This document shows, one piece after another, positions 11,090 through 19,298 of a DNA stretch of 64,000 nucleotides. The DNA is from Streptococcus oralis subsp. tigurinus. GTDB lineage: Bacteria; Bacillota; Bacilli; Lactobacillales; Streptococcaceae. The translations under genes and the position numbers were made by a program. The stretch spans positions 620,001 through 684,000 of the forward strand of contig NZ_AP018338.1 of NCBI RefSeq assembly GCF_002356415.1. Reading direction: 5' to 3'. Below the pieces are notes generated by a model. That model worked only from the letters and a program-made list of their open reading frames with translations, ran no database searches and had not been told where the DNA came from. Positions within the stretch are counted from its first letter, which is position 1. Every line of letters begins with the position of its first letter.

Positions 11090-11430
11090 GAAATTCACTC
11101 TAAGTGAGTAAGGCTGGCAATACCAACACGATTCTTATCATCGGTTCCTAGAGAATAAGGACATTCAAGCATCCATGTTACGAATGGGAAACAGTCCAGG
11201 TAATGGAATGATGGAGTCCTTCTTTGGCATCTTGAAATCGGAGATGTTTTATGGTTATGAGGAGTCGTTTCAGTCGCTTAAGCAATTGGAACAAGCCATT
11301 GTAGACTATATTGATTATTACAACAACAAACGAATTAAGGTAAAACTAAAAGGACTCAGTCCTGTGCAATACAGAACTAAATCCTTTGGATAAATTATTT
11401 GTCTAACTTTTTGGGGTCAGTACACCTCTG
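11090..11430 (+). mobile_element. IS3-family insertion sequence remnant (OrfB C-terminus and right end)
   Basis: This is the 3' end of an IS3-family element. It contains the last about 94 codons of the DDE transposase OrfB, a short disrupted stretch before it, and the terminal sequence TAACTTTTTGGGGTCAGTAC near 11404-11423, which looks like a right inverted repeat. The N-terminal three quarters of OrfB, all of OrfA and a clear left end are missing, so it cannot move. This explains most of the 489-bp gap between ezrA and the DUF3397 gene. Confidence 0.85.
11112..11393 (+). pseudogene. IS3-family transposase OrfB, C-terminal fragment
   Basis: The open frame from 11112 encodes GWQYQHDSYHRFL and then, after the ATG at 11175, a typical IS3/IS150-group integrase tail: GNSPGNGMMESFFGILKSEM (containing the catalytic Glu of the DDE triad), IDYYNNKRIKVKLKGLSPVQ, and a stop. 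Upstream, the expected H-S-D-Q-G-W stretch is broken by several extra bases and a stop (around 11095-11111). The first Asp residues of the active site are absent. The 72-codon frame from 11175 is therefore a degenerate fragment and not a gene. Confidence 0.88.
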
Positions 11431-11454
11431 GTCTTTTTAGGTAAAGGAGTAAAA

Positions 11455-11482
11455 GAAAAACCCGGTAATTAAATACAGGGTT
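11455..11482 (-). terminator. Terminator of the DUF3397 gene
   Basis: Read on the minus strand, AACCC ... GGGTT (11482-11478 and 11463-11459) leads into a TTTTTC tract. The stem is only 5 bp, but its position directly after the stop supports it. Confidence 0.5.
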
Positions 11483-11487
11483 AGTGA

Positions 11488-11841
11488 TCATTTTATCATC
11501 ATCAATTCGACAATCATTTCTATATAGATGATTAAGGTTAGGAGAAAACCAGCTCTCCAGAAGAATTTGATGAATTTAGGGTAATAAAAACTTCGTTTTT
11601 TGAGGAGGAAAAAGACAACTAGGAGGATTGCTAGGAGTGAAAGTGCTAGGCCAAGTCGCGGTAGAAAGTTGTGGGTAAAGGCTTTAGCAGTGATAAGGTA
11701 GTACTCGAATACCAAAAGTGGAAAAGCTAAATCCGCGAAATTAATTCTTAGTTTTTTCAGTCCGAAAAGCTTGGTGACAATAAAGCAAACTACCAAGGTT
11801 AAAATCAATAATAAAATAGACGCTATTTTCATTAAAATCAT
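11488..11841 (-). CDS. DUF3397 family small membrane protein
   Basis: This short hydrophobic protein (about 117 aa) has four predicted transmembrane helices and no catalytic motif, consistent with the DUF3397 family of Lactobacillales. The function is unknown. The first ATG (11847) abuts a TACAAT -10 box at 11848-11853 (TGA-extended), so it should not be in the transcript. I chose the second ATG at 11841, 6 nt after the box, which would make the mRNA nearly leaderless. The ATG at 11832 (MKIASILLL) is an alternative. The gene is divergent from the radical SAM gene, and the two -10 boxes are about 80 bp apart. Confidence 0.75.
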   Translation of the reverse strand: MILMKIASILLLILTLVVCFIVTKLFGLKKLRINFADLAFPLLVFEYYLITAKAFTHNFLPRLGLALSLLAILLVVFFLLKKRSFYYPKFIKFFWRAGFLLTLIIYIEMIVELMMIK

Positions 11842-11911
11842 ACCCATATTGTATCATAAAAAATCACTAAAGGAAACGAGAAACAGAGGATTTTATGGCA
11901 AAGTCAGGCTT

Positions 11912-11940
11912 TTGAGATTGTGGGTATTTTTTGTTATAAT
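11912..11940 (+). promoter_or_regulatory. Promoter of the radical SAM gene, 7 nt before the ATG
   Basis: TTGAGA (11912-11917), a 17-nt spacer and TGT-TATAAT (TATAAT 11935-11940). The ATG at 11948 follows after exactly 7 nt, which leaves no room for a ribosome binding site. Predicted leaderless transcript. Confidence 0.72.
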
Positions 11941-11947
11941 GAAAGTT

Positions 11948-12895
11948 ATGAAATCTTATAATACCTTGAATGATTATTATCGAAAACTCTTTGGAGAAAA
12001 GACTTTTAAAGTTCCTATTGATGCGGGGTTTGACTGTCCCAATCGGGATGGAACTGTGGCTCATGGGGGCTGTACCTTTTGTACAGTTTCGGGTTCTGGA
12101 GATGCCATTGTAGCACCAGATGCTCCTATCCGTGAGCAATTTTATAAGGAAATCGACTTTATGCACCGCAAGTGGCCGGATGTTAAAAAGTATCTGGTTT
12201 ATTTTCAAAACTTTACCAATACCCATGAAAAGGTGGAAGTGATTCGGGAGCGTTATGAACAAGCAATCAACGAACCAGGTGTAGTGGGAATCAATATCGG
12301 AACACGCCCAGATTGTTTGCCAGACGAAACCATCCTTTACCTAGCTGAGCTAGCAAAACGCATGCATGTGACGGTGGAATTGGGCTTACAGACTACATAT
12401 GAAAGAACCTCTAACTTGATTAACCGTGCCCATTCCTATGAATTGTATGTAGAAACGGTCAAACGATTGAGGAAATATCCTAAGATTGAGATTGTTTCCC
12501 ATTTGATCAATGGTTTGCCCGGTGAGACTCATGAGATGATGGTCGAAAATGTCCGCCGCTGTGTCACAGATAATGATATTCAAGGAATTAAACTGCACTT
12601 GCTCCATCTCATGACCAATACGCGTATGCAGCGAGATTACCACGAAGGACGCTTGCAACTGATGAGTCAGGACGAATATGTCAAGGTCATTTGTGACCAA
12701 TTGGAAATCATTCCCAAGCATATCGTCATCCACCGAATCACGGGAGATGCGCCTAGAGATATGTTGATTGGTCCCATGTGGAGCCTCAATAAATGGGAAG
12801 TGCTAAATGCTATTGAAACTGAAATGAGACGACGGGGCAGTGTTCAAGGATGCAAGGCTGTAAAACAGGAGTTTAAAAATGAAAAGACCATTTGA
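11948..12895 (+). CDS. TIGR01212/YtqA family radical SAM protein
   Basis: This 315-aa radical S-adenosylmethionine enzyme has a [4Fe-4S] cluster ligated by Cys30, Cys42 and Cys45 (CPNRDGTVAHGGCTFC). Further family motifs include NIGTRPDCLPD, VELGLQTTYE and HLINGLPGET. The reaction is not established from the sequence; homologues (YtqA, YhcC) are suggested tRNA- or RNA-linked. The start at 11948 was chosen because upstream in-frame codons lie inside or before the promoter. The methyltransferase gene overlaps its end by 17 nt, so the two products probably act in the same process. Confidence 0.9.
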   Translation: MKSYNTLNDYYRKLFGEKTFKVPIDAGFDCPNRDGTVAHGGCTFCTVSGSGDAIVAPDAPIREQFYKEIDFMHRKWPDVKKYLVYFQNFTNTHEKVEVIRERYEQAINEPGVVGINIGTRPDCLPDETILYLAELAKRMHVTVELGLQTTYERTSNLINRAHSYELYVETVKRLRKYPKIEIVSHLINGLPGETHEMMVENVRRCVTDNDIQGIKLHLLHLMTNTRMQRDYHEGRLQLMSQDEYVKVICDQLEIIPKHIVIHRITGDAPRDMLIGPMWSLNKWEVLNAIETEMRRRGSVQGCKAVKQEFKNEKTI

Positions 12896-13436
12896 GATGG
12901 CACATGAATTTTTGGCTGAAGTCGTGACAAAAGAAGATATTGTTGTGGATGCGACCATGGGTAATGGTCACGACACGCTTTTTTTAGCCAAACTAGCAAA
13001 GCAAGTCTATGCCTTTGATATACAGAAACAAGCTTTGGATAAAACCCAAGACCGTTTAAATGAGGCAGGTTTAGAGAATGTCCAGTTGATTTTGCAAGGG
13101 CATGAGACGCTCGATCAGTTTGTGACAGAAGCTAAGGCAGGAATTTTTAATCTGGGTTACCTGCCATCTGCTGATAAGTCTGTTATTACCCGACCTCAGA
13201 CTACCATTGAGGCACTTGAAAAGCTTTGTCATTTGCTTGTCAAGGGTGGACGGATTGCCATTATGATTTATTATGGTCATGAGGGAGGAGATATTGAAAA
13301 GGATGCTGTTTTGGACTTTGTGAGTCAGTTGAACCAACAAGAGTACACAGTTGTGATTTATCGAACCCTCAACCAAGTTAACAACCCCCCGTTTGTAGTT
13401 ATGATTGAAAAATTAGAAAGATACAGGCATGGATAA
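12879..13436 (+). CDS. YtqB-type class I SAM-dependent methyltransferase
   Basis: This 185-aa Rossmann methyltransferase belongs to the YtqB (rRNA methylase, PF06962) family. The SAM-binding motif I is VDATMGNGHDTLFLA (about residues 23-37), and motif II begins with the acidic VYAFDIQ. The stretch LGYLPSADKSVITRPQTT is typical of the family. It overlaps the radical SAM gene upstream (ribosome binding site AGGAG inside that gene), and its own 3' end overlaps the next small gene by 8 nt. The RNA target cannot be read from the sequence. Confidence 0.88.
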   Translation: MKRPFEMAHEFLAEVVTKEDIVVDATMGNGHDTLFLAKLAKQVYAFDIQKQALDKTQDRLNEAGLENVQLILQGHETLDQFVTEAKAGIFNLGYLPSADKSVITRPQTTIEALEKLCHLLVKGGRIAIMIYYGHEGGDIEKDAVLDFVSQLNQQEYTVVIYRTLNQVNNPPFVVMIEKLERYRHG

Positions 13437-13683
13437 ACAATACCTACGTGAGAAATTAGAGGCTATGCGCCAAAATTTTGTTGAGTCAACGCAACATGAG
13501 CGAGCAGTTGGCGTGCTCGACGAAGCACATATGAGCAAGAAAATGCTCAAAATCAAGAAAAAGTTAGTGGCTCTTGAAATGGAACGGTGCCAGAAAAAAA
13601 TTGAGCACAAAGACTGTTCCAAGATTGATCAAAAAATCCAAGAACAGAAGGAGATATTTGAATCTTGCTGTAAAAAAGACTAA
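13429..13683 (+). CDS. Small coiled-coil protein of unknown function
   Basis: This 84-aa, lysine- and glutamate-rich protein is translationally coupled to the methyltransferase (8-nt overlap), and the antiporter gene follows 11 nt later. It is predicted mostly alpha-helical with heptad-like leucine/isoleucine spacing (KMLKIKKKLVALEMERCQKK). It has four cysteines, two of them adjacent near the C-terminus (ESCCKKD). There is no signal peptide or membrane helix. I do not recognise a named family. Conservation of the overlap would support a real gene. Confidence 0.7.
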   Translation: MDKQYLREKLEAMRQNFVESTQHERAVGVLDEAHMSKKMLKIKKKLVALEMERCQKKIEHKDCSKIDQKIQEQKEIFESCCKKD

Positions 13684-13694
13684 GGAGGAATTGC

Positions 13695-15749
13695 GTGGAA
13701 TTACTCATTTACCTGATTCTATTTTTATTTGTCTTAATTGTTTCCAGTACGACTAATAAACTCTTGCCTTTTTTGCCTCTTCCCCTAGTACAAATCCTTT
13801 TGGGAATTGTGATTGGTCTCTTTTTGCCAAATACCGACTTTCATCTCAATACCGAGTTATTTTTAGCACTGGTTATCGGGCCCTTGCTTTTCAGAGAATC
13901 TGAAGAAGCAGATGTTACGGCTATTTTAAAACACTGGCGCATCATTGTTTACTTAATCTTTCCAGTGATTTTCATCTCGACCCTGAGTTTGGGTGGCTTG
14001 GCCCATCTTCTTTGGCTCAGCCTTCCCTTGGCGGCTTGCTTGGCTGTTGGGGCAGCCCTTGGTCCGACTGATTTGGTAGCCTTTGCTTCTCTTTCTGAGC
14101 GTTTTAGTTTCCCTAAACGGGTTTCCAATATCCTAAAAGGGGAAGGACTTTTAAATGATGCTTCTGGTTTGGTAGCCTTTCGAGTAGCTCTGGCTGCCTG
14201 GACAACAGGTGCTTTTTCTCTTAGCCAGGCTGGGACTTCTTTAGCCCTGTCTATCATAGGTGGTTTTGCGGTCGGCTTTGTGACGGCAATGATCAATCGT
14301 TTCCTGCATACATTTTTACTGAGTATGCGAGCGACAGATATAGCGAGTGAACTTTTGCTTGAACTGAGTTTGCCTCTTATGACCTTCTTTATCGCCGAAG
14401 AAATCCATGTTTCAGGGATTATCGCAGTTGTAGTTGCAGGGATTTTGAAGGCCAGTCGTTTCAAGAAAATCACACTCCTCGAAGCCCAAGTTGATACCGT
14501 TACTGATACTGTTTGGCATACCGTGACCTTTATGCTCAATGGATCTGTCTTTGTCATCTTGGGGATGGAATTGGAAATGATAGCAGAACCTATCCTGACT
14601 AATCCCCTTTATAACCCCCTACTCTTACTAGTATCTGTTGTTTTACTGACATTCTTACTTTTTGCCATCCGCTTTGTCATGATTGTTGTTTTTTACTTTG
14701 TGAGGACGCGTCGACTTAAGAAAAAGATAAATAAGTATATGAAGGATATGCTGCTTTTGACCTTCTCTGGTGTCAAAGGGACAGTATCTATCGCGACCAT
14801 TCTCCTCATACCAAGTCATTTGGAGCAGGAATATCCTTTGTTACTCTTCCTTGTAGCAGGCGTTACACTGCTGAGCTTTTTAACGGGTTTACTAGTCCTC
14901 CCTCATTTATCTGAGGAACAAGAGGAAAGCAAGGATCATTTGATGCATATTGCGATTTTGAATGATGTAGCTGCAGAATTAGAAAAAGAGCTAGACCATC
15001 ACAAGAACAAACTTCCTCTTTATGCAGCTATTGATAATTATCATGGTCGGATTGAAAACCTCATCCTTAGTCTGGAAAATAAGAGAGTCCAAGAGGACTG
15101 GGAATCTCTCAAACTCCTTATCTTGAGTATTGAGAGTGACGGTTTGGAGCAAGCCTACGAAGAAAATAGAATCAGTGAGCGTGGCTATCGAGTTTACCAA
15201 CGTTACCTAAAAAACATGGAGCAGAGTATCAATCGGAATTTCGCTTCTAGAGTGACTTATTACTTCCTAGTTTCCTTACGGATAATGCGCTTTCTACTTC
15301 ATGAAATATTTACCTTTGGCAAAACTTTCCGTAGTTGGATGAATGAAGAATCTCGTAAACTATTAGCAGTTGACTATGATCAGATTTCAGAGTTGTATTT
15401 GGAAAATACAGAGCTGATTATCGAGAGTTTGGAAAACCTCAAAGGGGTTTACAAGAGTTCACTGATTAGTTTTATGCAAGAGTCTCGTCTACGCGAGACG
15501 GCCATTATCGGAAGTGGTGCCTTTGTTGAGCGGGTTATCAATCGCATCAAGCCAAACAATATCGATGAAATGCTACGAGGCTACTATCTCGAACGTAAGG
15601 CAATCTTTGAATACGAAGAAGCTAAACTGATAACAGCCAAGTATGCCAAAAAACTACGTCAAAATGTGAATAATTTGGAAAATTATTCTCTGAAAGAGGC
15701 TGCAAATACCTTGCCTTATGATATGCTAGATTTAATCAGAAGAAATTAG
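13695..15749 (+). CDS. CPA1-family Na+/H+ antiporter (NhaP-like)
   Basis: This 684-aa cation/proton antiporter has about 12 transmembrane helices in residues 1-405 and a long cytoplasmic, helical C-terminal domain. Family motifs are LGAALGPTDLVAFASLSERF (the PTD unwound helix) and GEGLLNDASGLVAF (the ND ion-binding pair), with later FSGVKGTVSIAT. The start codon is GTG with AAGGAGG 6 nt upstream (13682-13688). The C-terminal part probably senses pH or a ligand, but no KTN/RCK motif is visible. Na+ versus K+ selectivity cannot be told from the sequence. Confidence 0.9.
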   Translation: MELLIYLILFLFVLIVSSTTNKLLPFLPLPLVQILLGIVIGLFLPNTDFHLNTELFLALVIGPLLFRESEEADVTAILKHWRIIVYLIFPVIFISTLSLGGLAHLLWLSLPLAACLAVGAALGPTDLVAFASLSERFSFPKRVSNILKGEGLLNDASGLVAFRVALAAWTTGAFSLSQAGTSLALSIIGGFAVGFVTAMINRFLHTFLLSMRATDIASELLLELSLPLMTFFIAEEIHVSGIIAVVVAGILKASRFKKITLLEAQVDTVTDTVWHTVTFMLNGSVFVILGMELEMIAEPILTNPLYNPLLLLVSVVLLTFLLFAIRFVMIVVFYFVRTRRLKKKINKYMKDMLLLTFSGVKGTVSIATILLIPSHLEQEYPLLLFLVAGVTLLSFLTGLLVLPHLSEEQEESKDHLMHIAILNDVAAELEKELDHHKNKLPLYAAIDNYHGRIENLILSLENKRVQEDWESLKLLILSIESDGLEQAYEENRISERGYRVYQRYLKNMEQSINRNFASRVTYYFLVSLRIMRFLLHEIFTFGKTFRSWMNEESRKLLAVDYDQISELYLENTELIIESLENLKGVYKSSLISFMQESRLRETAIIGSGAFVERVINRIKPNNIDEMLRGYYLERKAIFEYEEAKLITAKYAKKLRQNVNNLENYSLKEAANTLPYDMLDLIRRN

Positions 15750-15778
15750 ATGATGAAGAAAATGACGGAGGATGGGAT

Positions 15779-16639
15779 ATGAAAAAGTGGTGGAAGGAGC
15801 TATTGGATAAGCCATTATTGAAAGCTTTTTTGCATTATTATCAAGCATCGGATAGTGAGTTGACCAGTGTTGCGGTTGCCTACTATTGGTTGATTTCAAT
15901 CTTTCCTTTGCTAATGATAATGGTCAATATTTTGCCTTATTTTCAGATTCCGGTCTCAAATTTCTTACTTACGATCAAGGAATTCTTGCCTGATACAGTG
16001 TATGATGTGGTCGCCAAGATTGTCCGAGAAGTTCTGACACAACCATCAACTGGTTTGCTGAGTTTTGCCGTTTTATCTGCACTCTGGACCTTTTCAAAAT
16101 CAATGGATTTCCTTCAAAAAGCCTTTAACAAAGCCTATGGAGTGACCAAGAGTCGAGGGATTATCTCCCATCAGTTGATGAGTTTGCTTGTTAGCCTTGG
16201 CTTGCAGATTCTTTTTGCCCTAGCCTTGTTTTTGAGTATGTTTGGTCGCATGTTGCTCAACCTCCTCAAAACTTACTGGCAATCAGACAGCTCGCTATTT
16301 TCCTACTTGCAAGATTTTACAGGCCCTCTAGTCTATGCTTTGATCTTTGCCATTCTGGTTATGATTTATTACTTCCTTCCAAAAGTAAAAACACCACGAA
16401 TCCGCTACGTTTTACCAGGAAGTGTCTTTGTCTTGCTAACTCTTATCGGTTTATTGAATATCTTTTCTGTTTATTTTAATAACTATGTCAATCACCTAGT
16501 CGATGTCCGATTTTTCAGTTCCATCATCGTGGTAGTCATGATGTTCTGGTTTATTCTTATTGCAAAGATTTTGATTATCGGAGCGGTTATCAATGCCAGT
16601 GTTCAGAGTTTGAAAGATCCAAAGTTTAGTATGGAATGA
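15779..16639 (+). CDS. YihY/BrkB family membrane protein
   Basis: This 286-aa inner-membrane protein with six predicted transmembrane helices belongs to the YihY/UPF0761 (formerly called ribonuclease BN) family; the RNase assignment for this family was a historical error. Typical features are the early SVAVAYYWLISIFPLLM segment and the central GLLSFAVLSALWTFSKSMD. The function is not known. It lies 29 nt after the antiporter gene with GGAGGATGGGAT before the ATG, and ends at the foot of a bidirectional terminator. Confidence 0.85.
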   Translation: MKKWWKELLDKPLLKAFLHYYQASDSELTSVAVAYYWLISIFPLLMIMVNILPYFQIPVSNFLLTIKEFLPDTVYDVVAKIVREVLTQPSTGLLSFAVLSALWTFSKSMDFLQKAFNKAYGVTKSRGIISHQLMSLLVSLGLQILFALALFLSMFGRMLLNLLKTYWQSDSSLFSYLQDFTGPLVYALIFAILVMIYYFLPKVKTPRIRYVLPGSVFVLLTLIGLLNIFSVYFNNYVNHLVDVRFFSSIIVVVMMFWFILIAKILIIGAVINASVQSLKDPKFSME

Positions 16640-16683
16640 TTAGAAAAATCCCTATTAGGTTTCCTAATAGGGATTTTTCTAAT
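16639..16683. terminator. Bidirectional terminator between yihY-like gene and queA
   Basis: A perfect 21-bp inverted repeat (16639-16659 and 16663-16683) with a TTT loop, core CCCTATTAGG / CCTAATAGGG, is flanked by A- and T-runs inside the arms. The last base of the plus-strand TGA (16637-16639) and the whole queA stop (16679-16681, minus strand) lie in the stem. Confidence 0.92.
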
Positions 16684-17707
16684 AGATAAACATGGCATCG
16701 CCGAAACTGAAGAAACGATAGCGTTCTTGAATAGCGTGCTGGTAGGCATCTAAGACTAATTCACGGCCGGCAAAGGCAGAAACCAACATGACGAGAGTTG
16801 ATTTGGGTAGGTGGAAGTTGGTTGAGAAAGCATCCACGACCTTCCATTGGTATCCAGGTTTGATAAAGATATTGGTCCAGCCAGAATCAGCCTGAATTTG
16901 CCCATCAAACTTGGAACCGATGGTTTCCAACGTACGGATAGAAGTGGTACCGACAGCAATGACGCGACCTCCCTTTTCCTTGACAGAGCTAAGAGTGGCT
17001 GCTGCTTCCTCAGAGAGCTGGTAGAATTCTGAGTGCATTTCGTGTTCGTCTAGATTATCCACAGAAACAGGTCTAAAGGTTCCGAGTCCGACATGGAGGG
17101 TCAGATAAACCAGATGGACCCCCTTAGCTTGGATTTCTGCTAGCAGTTCTTTGGTGAAGTGCAGTCCAGCAGTTGGTGCTGCAGCAGAGCCACTTTCCTT
17201 GGCGTAGACGGTTTGATAACGTTCACGGTCATCCAGTTTTTCATGGATGTAGGGTGGTAGTGGCATTTCACCTAGACTTTCCAAGACTTCTAGGAAAATT
17301 CCTTGGTATTCGAAGCGGACAATGCGGCCTCCGTGGGTCAATTCTTCTGTAACGACAGCGCTGAGGCGACCATCGCCAAAGTTGATACGAGTGCCAACCT
17401 TGAGGCGTTTGGCAGGTTTAGCCAGAACTTCCCACTCATCACCACTAGTATTTTTGAGCAGGAGAAGTTCCACATGGCCTCCTGTCTCTTCCTTTTGGCC
17501 ATAGAGGCGGGCAGGGAGAACGCGAGTGTCGTTCATGACAAGGGCATCACCAGGTTCCAACATATCAATAATAGAGTGGAAGTGTTTATCCTGCATTTCT
17601 CCCGTTTCCCGGTTTACGATGAGAAGCTTGGAGGCATCTCGTTTTTCAAGTGGCGTTTGGGCAATCAATTCCTCAGGCAAGTGGAAATCAAAATCAGCTG
17701 TATTCAT
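16679..17707 (-). CDS. queA: S-adenosylmethionine:tRNA ribosyltransferase-isomerase
   Basis: This 342-aa enzyme transfers the ribosyl part of SAM to preQ1-modified tRNA to give epoxyqueuosine. Family motifs are near the N-terminus [20 protein letters not shown] and [13 protein letters not shown], in the middle [10 protein letters not shown], and [10 protein letters not shown]. The length is typical. The divergent promoter region contains TGT-TATAAT on the minus strand (box at 17742-17747 in plus coordinates). It is transcribed towards the terminator shared with the yihY-like gene. Confidence 0.96.
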   Translation of the reverse strand: MNTADFDFHLPEELIAQTPLEKRDASKLLIVNRETGEMQDKHFHSIIDMLEPGDALVMNDTRVLPARLYGQKEETGGHVELLLLKNTSGDEWEVLAKPAKRLKVGTRINFGDGRLSAVVTEELTHGGRIVRFEYQGIFLEVLESLGEMPLPPYIHEKLDDRERYQTVYAKESGSAAAPTAGLHFTKELLAEIQAKGVHLVYLTLHVGLGTFRPVSVDNLDEHEMHSEFYQLSEEAAATLSSVKEKGGRVIAVGTTSIRTLETIGSKFDGQIQADSGWTNIFIKPGYQWKVVDAFSTNFHLPKSTLVMLVSAFAGRELVLDAYQHAIQERYRFFSFGDAMFIY

Positions 17708-17798
17708 TTTTTCATCATTCTTTCTAAGTTCTAATCTTATCCATTATAACATGTTTCAAGTTTGGGCGCTCTTTTTTTAGAAATTAAATCGTTTTCAC

Positions 17799-17827
17799 TT
17801 GACAAAAATTGGTCTATACCATATAAT
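17799..17827 (+). promoter_or_regulatory. nagB promoter
   Basis: Perfect -35 TTGACA (17799-17804), a 17-nt spacer and perfect -10 TATAAT (17822-17827). An operator-like element fills the spacer. Confidence 0.9.
17810..17821. promoter_or_regulatory. NagR/DasR-type operator (dre-like) in the nagB promoter
   Basis: TGGTCTATACCA differs by one base from the dre consensus TGGTCTAGACCA bound by GntR-family N-acetylglucosamine regulators (DasR, NagR). It lies between -35 and -10 and abuts the -10 box, so a bound repressor would block RNA polymerase. Repression should be relieved by amino-sugar phosphates. The regulator gene is not in this window. Confidence 0.75.
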
Positions 17828-17856
17828 AAATATAGATTAAAACGGAGGATGAAAAG

Positions 17857-18564
17857 ATGAAAGTTATTAAAGTTGAAAATCAAGTTGAAGGTGGAAAAGT
17901 TGCTTTTGAGATTTTGAAGGAAAAATTGGCCAATGGTGCTCAAACATTAGGACTTGCGACAGGGAGCAGTCCGCTTGAGTTTTACAAGGAAATCGTTGAG
18001 AGTGACCTTGATTTTTCAAATCTAACCAGTGTAAACCTTGATGAGTATGTAGGACTTGACGGAGACAATCCTCAGTCTTACCGTCATTTTATGCAAGAAC
18101 ACTTATTCAACCAAAAACCATTTAAAGAAAGCTTCTTACCTCGTGGAATTAAGGACAATGCTGAGGCTGAAGTTGAACGCTATAACCAAATTTTGGCTGA
18201 CCATCGAGTTGATTTGCAAATCTTGGGAATCGGCCGCAATGGACATATCGGCTTTAATGAGCCAGGAACTGCCTTTGATAGCCAGACACACCTTGTAGAC
18301 CTAGACCAGTCTACAATTGAAGCCAATGCTCGCTTCTTTGACAAGATTGAAGATGTTCCAACTCAAGCCATCTCAATGGGGATTAAAAACATCTTGGATG
18401 CCAAGTCAATTATTCTCTTTGCTTACGGTGAGTCGAAAGCAGAGGCCATTGCTGGCACAGTATCAGGCCCAGTGACTGAGAACCTTCCAGCAAGTAGCCT
18501 ACAAAACCACCCTGATGTGACTATTATTGCAGATGCTGAAGCGCTCAGCTTGCTTGAAAAGTAA
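17857..18564 (+). CDS. nagB: Glucosamine-6-phosphate deaminase
   Basis: This 235-aa enzyme converts glucosamine-6-phosphate to fructose-6-phosphate and ammonia, feeding amino sugars into glycolysis. Motifs are [13 protein letters not shown] (phosphate loop), [20 protein letters not shown] (with the catalytic Asp) and [14 protein letters not shown] (with the catalytic His). It is the short Firmicute type without the allosteric C-terminal extension of E. coli NagB. A consensus promoter with a NagR-like operator precedes it, and a terminator follows at 18576-18605. It is a single-gene unit. Confidence 0.97.
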   Translation: MKVIKVENQVEGGKVAFEILKEKLANGAQTLGLATGSSPLEFYKEIVESDLDFSNLTSVNLDEYVGLDGDNPQSYRHFMQEHLFNQKPFKESFLPRGIKDNAEAEVERYNQILADHRVDLQILGIGRNGHIGFNEPGTAFDSQTHLVDLDQSTIEANARFFDKIEDVPTQAISMGIKNILDAKSIILFAYGESKAEAIAGTVSGPVTENLPASSLQNHPDVTIIADAEALSLLEK

Positions 18565-18575
18565 AATGACAAGAA

Positions 18576-18605
18576 CCACTTGCTCTTTGGAGTGAGTGGC
18601 TTTTT
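18576..18605 (+). terminator. Terminator of nagB
   Basis: A 10-bp stem CCACTTGCTC (18576-18585) / GAGTGAGTGG (18590-18599) with two G-U pairs and loop TTTG is followed by CTTTTT. Confidence 0.75.
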
Positions 18606-18667
18606 ACTTCAAATGTTCACTATCCTGCTAAAGTGGTATAATATAGCTATACGGGGAGGCTCGAACT

Positions 18668-19285
18668 TTGATTTATATAATCGGTTTTATTTGTTTTTTA
18701 CTTTTAATGTTTCTGTTTAGTCGCTTAATTCAGCAATCAAAGAGTCCTTCGGGCTTTCTAGGAAAACGAATGATGAAATTGTGGAATCGAGTCTATCTCC
18801 CCATGTTTGTATGGGCAATTCGTTATCTGGATAGGACATTTTACCCTGTAATCTTAGATGTAGGAGTTGGGAATGGTCGTTCAACCATCCTGCTAAAAGA
18901 AACTTTTCCGCAAAGTACCATAACTGGAATCGATATTTCAGATACTGCAATAGCTCAAGCCAAACAGGTAGAGATGACTAATCTAAATTTTGAACGAAGA
19001 GACGTTAGGGAGACAGGCTTTTCTGATGAAAGTGTTGATTTAATCACAGCCTTTCAAACTCATTTTCATTGGCAGGACCTAGAGGCTTCTTTTATGGAAC
19101 TTCGAAGAATACTCAAATCAGGCGGGATGCTCTTACTGGCTTGTGAATATAACAAGTTGTCTTACTTTTTACCAGAGGTCCAAAGCGAAGAAGCATTTAG
19201 ACGATTCTTGTTATCAGTAGGGCTTGAGCTCGTAACTAGTCAAAGAAAGGGATCATGGATCCTTTATAAAATTGTTAAACATTAA
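18668..19285 (+). CDS. Membrane-anchored class I SAM-dependent methyltransferase
   Basis: This 205-aa protein starts at TTG (18668), 8 nt after a strong GGGGAGG. An N-terminal hydrophobic helix (residues about 2-20) precedes a Rossmann methyltransferase: motif I VILDVGVGNGRS (about 62-73), GIDISDTAIAQA (motif II), DLITAFQTHFHW, and LRRILKSGGMLL (post-motif III). It is a Methyltransf_11/25-like small-molecule methyltransferase with unknown substrate. TGG-TATAAT stands upstream at 18633-18641. Loss of the TTG start would remove the membrane helix but keep the catalytic domain (next Met MMKLW). Confidence 0.8.
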   Translation: MIYIIGFICFLLLMFLFSRLIQQSKSPSGFLGKRMMKLWNRVYLPMFVWAIRYLDRTFYPVILDVGVGNGRSTILLKETFPQSTITGIDISDTAIAQAKQVEMTNLNFERRDVRETGFSDESVDLITAFQTHFHWQDLEASFMELRRILKSGGMLLLACEYNKLSYFLPEVQSEEAFRRFLLSVGLELVTSQRKGSWILYKIVKH

Positions 19286-19298
19286 TGGAGGTACAATC

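Noticed and set aside
11175..11393. 72-codon frame as an intact small protein gene
   Set aside because: It is the C-terminal end of an IS3 OrfB frame that continues upstream without a start, with the rest of the transposase gone.
13949..14557. 202-codon minus-strand frame inside the antiporter gene
   Set aside because: The composition (Ser/Lys/Thr/Pro-rich) follows from antisense of a membrane protein gene; no start context or similarity is visible.
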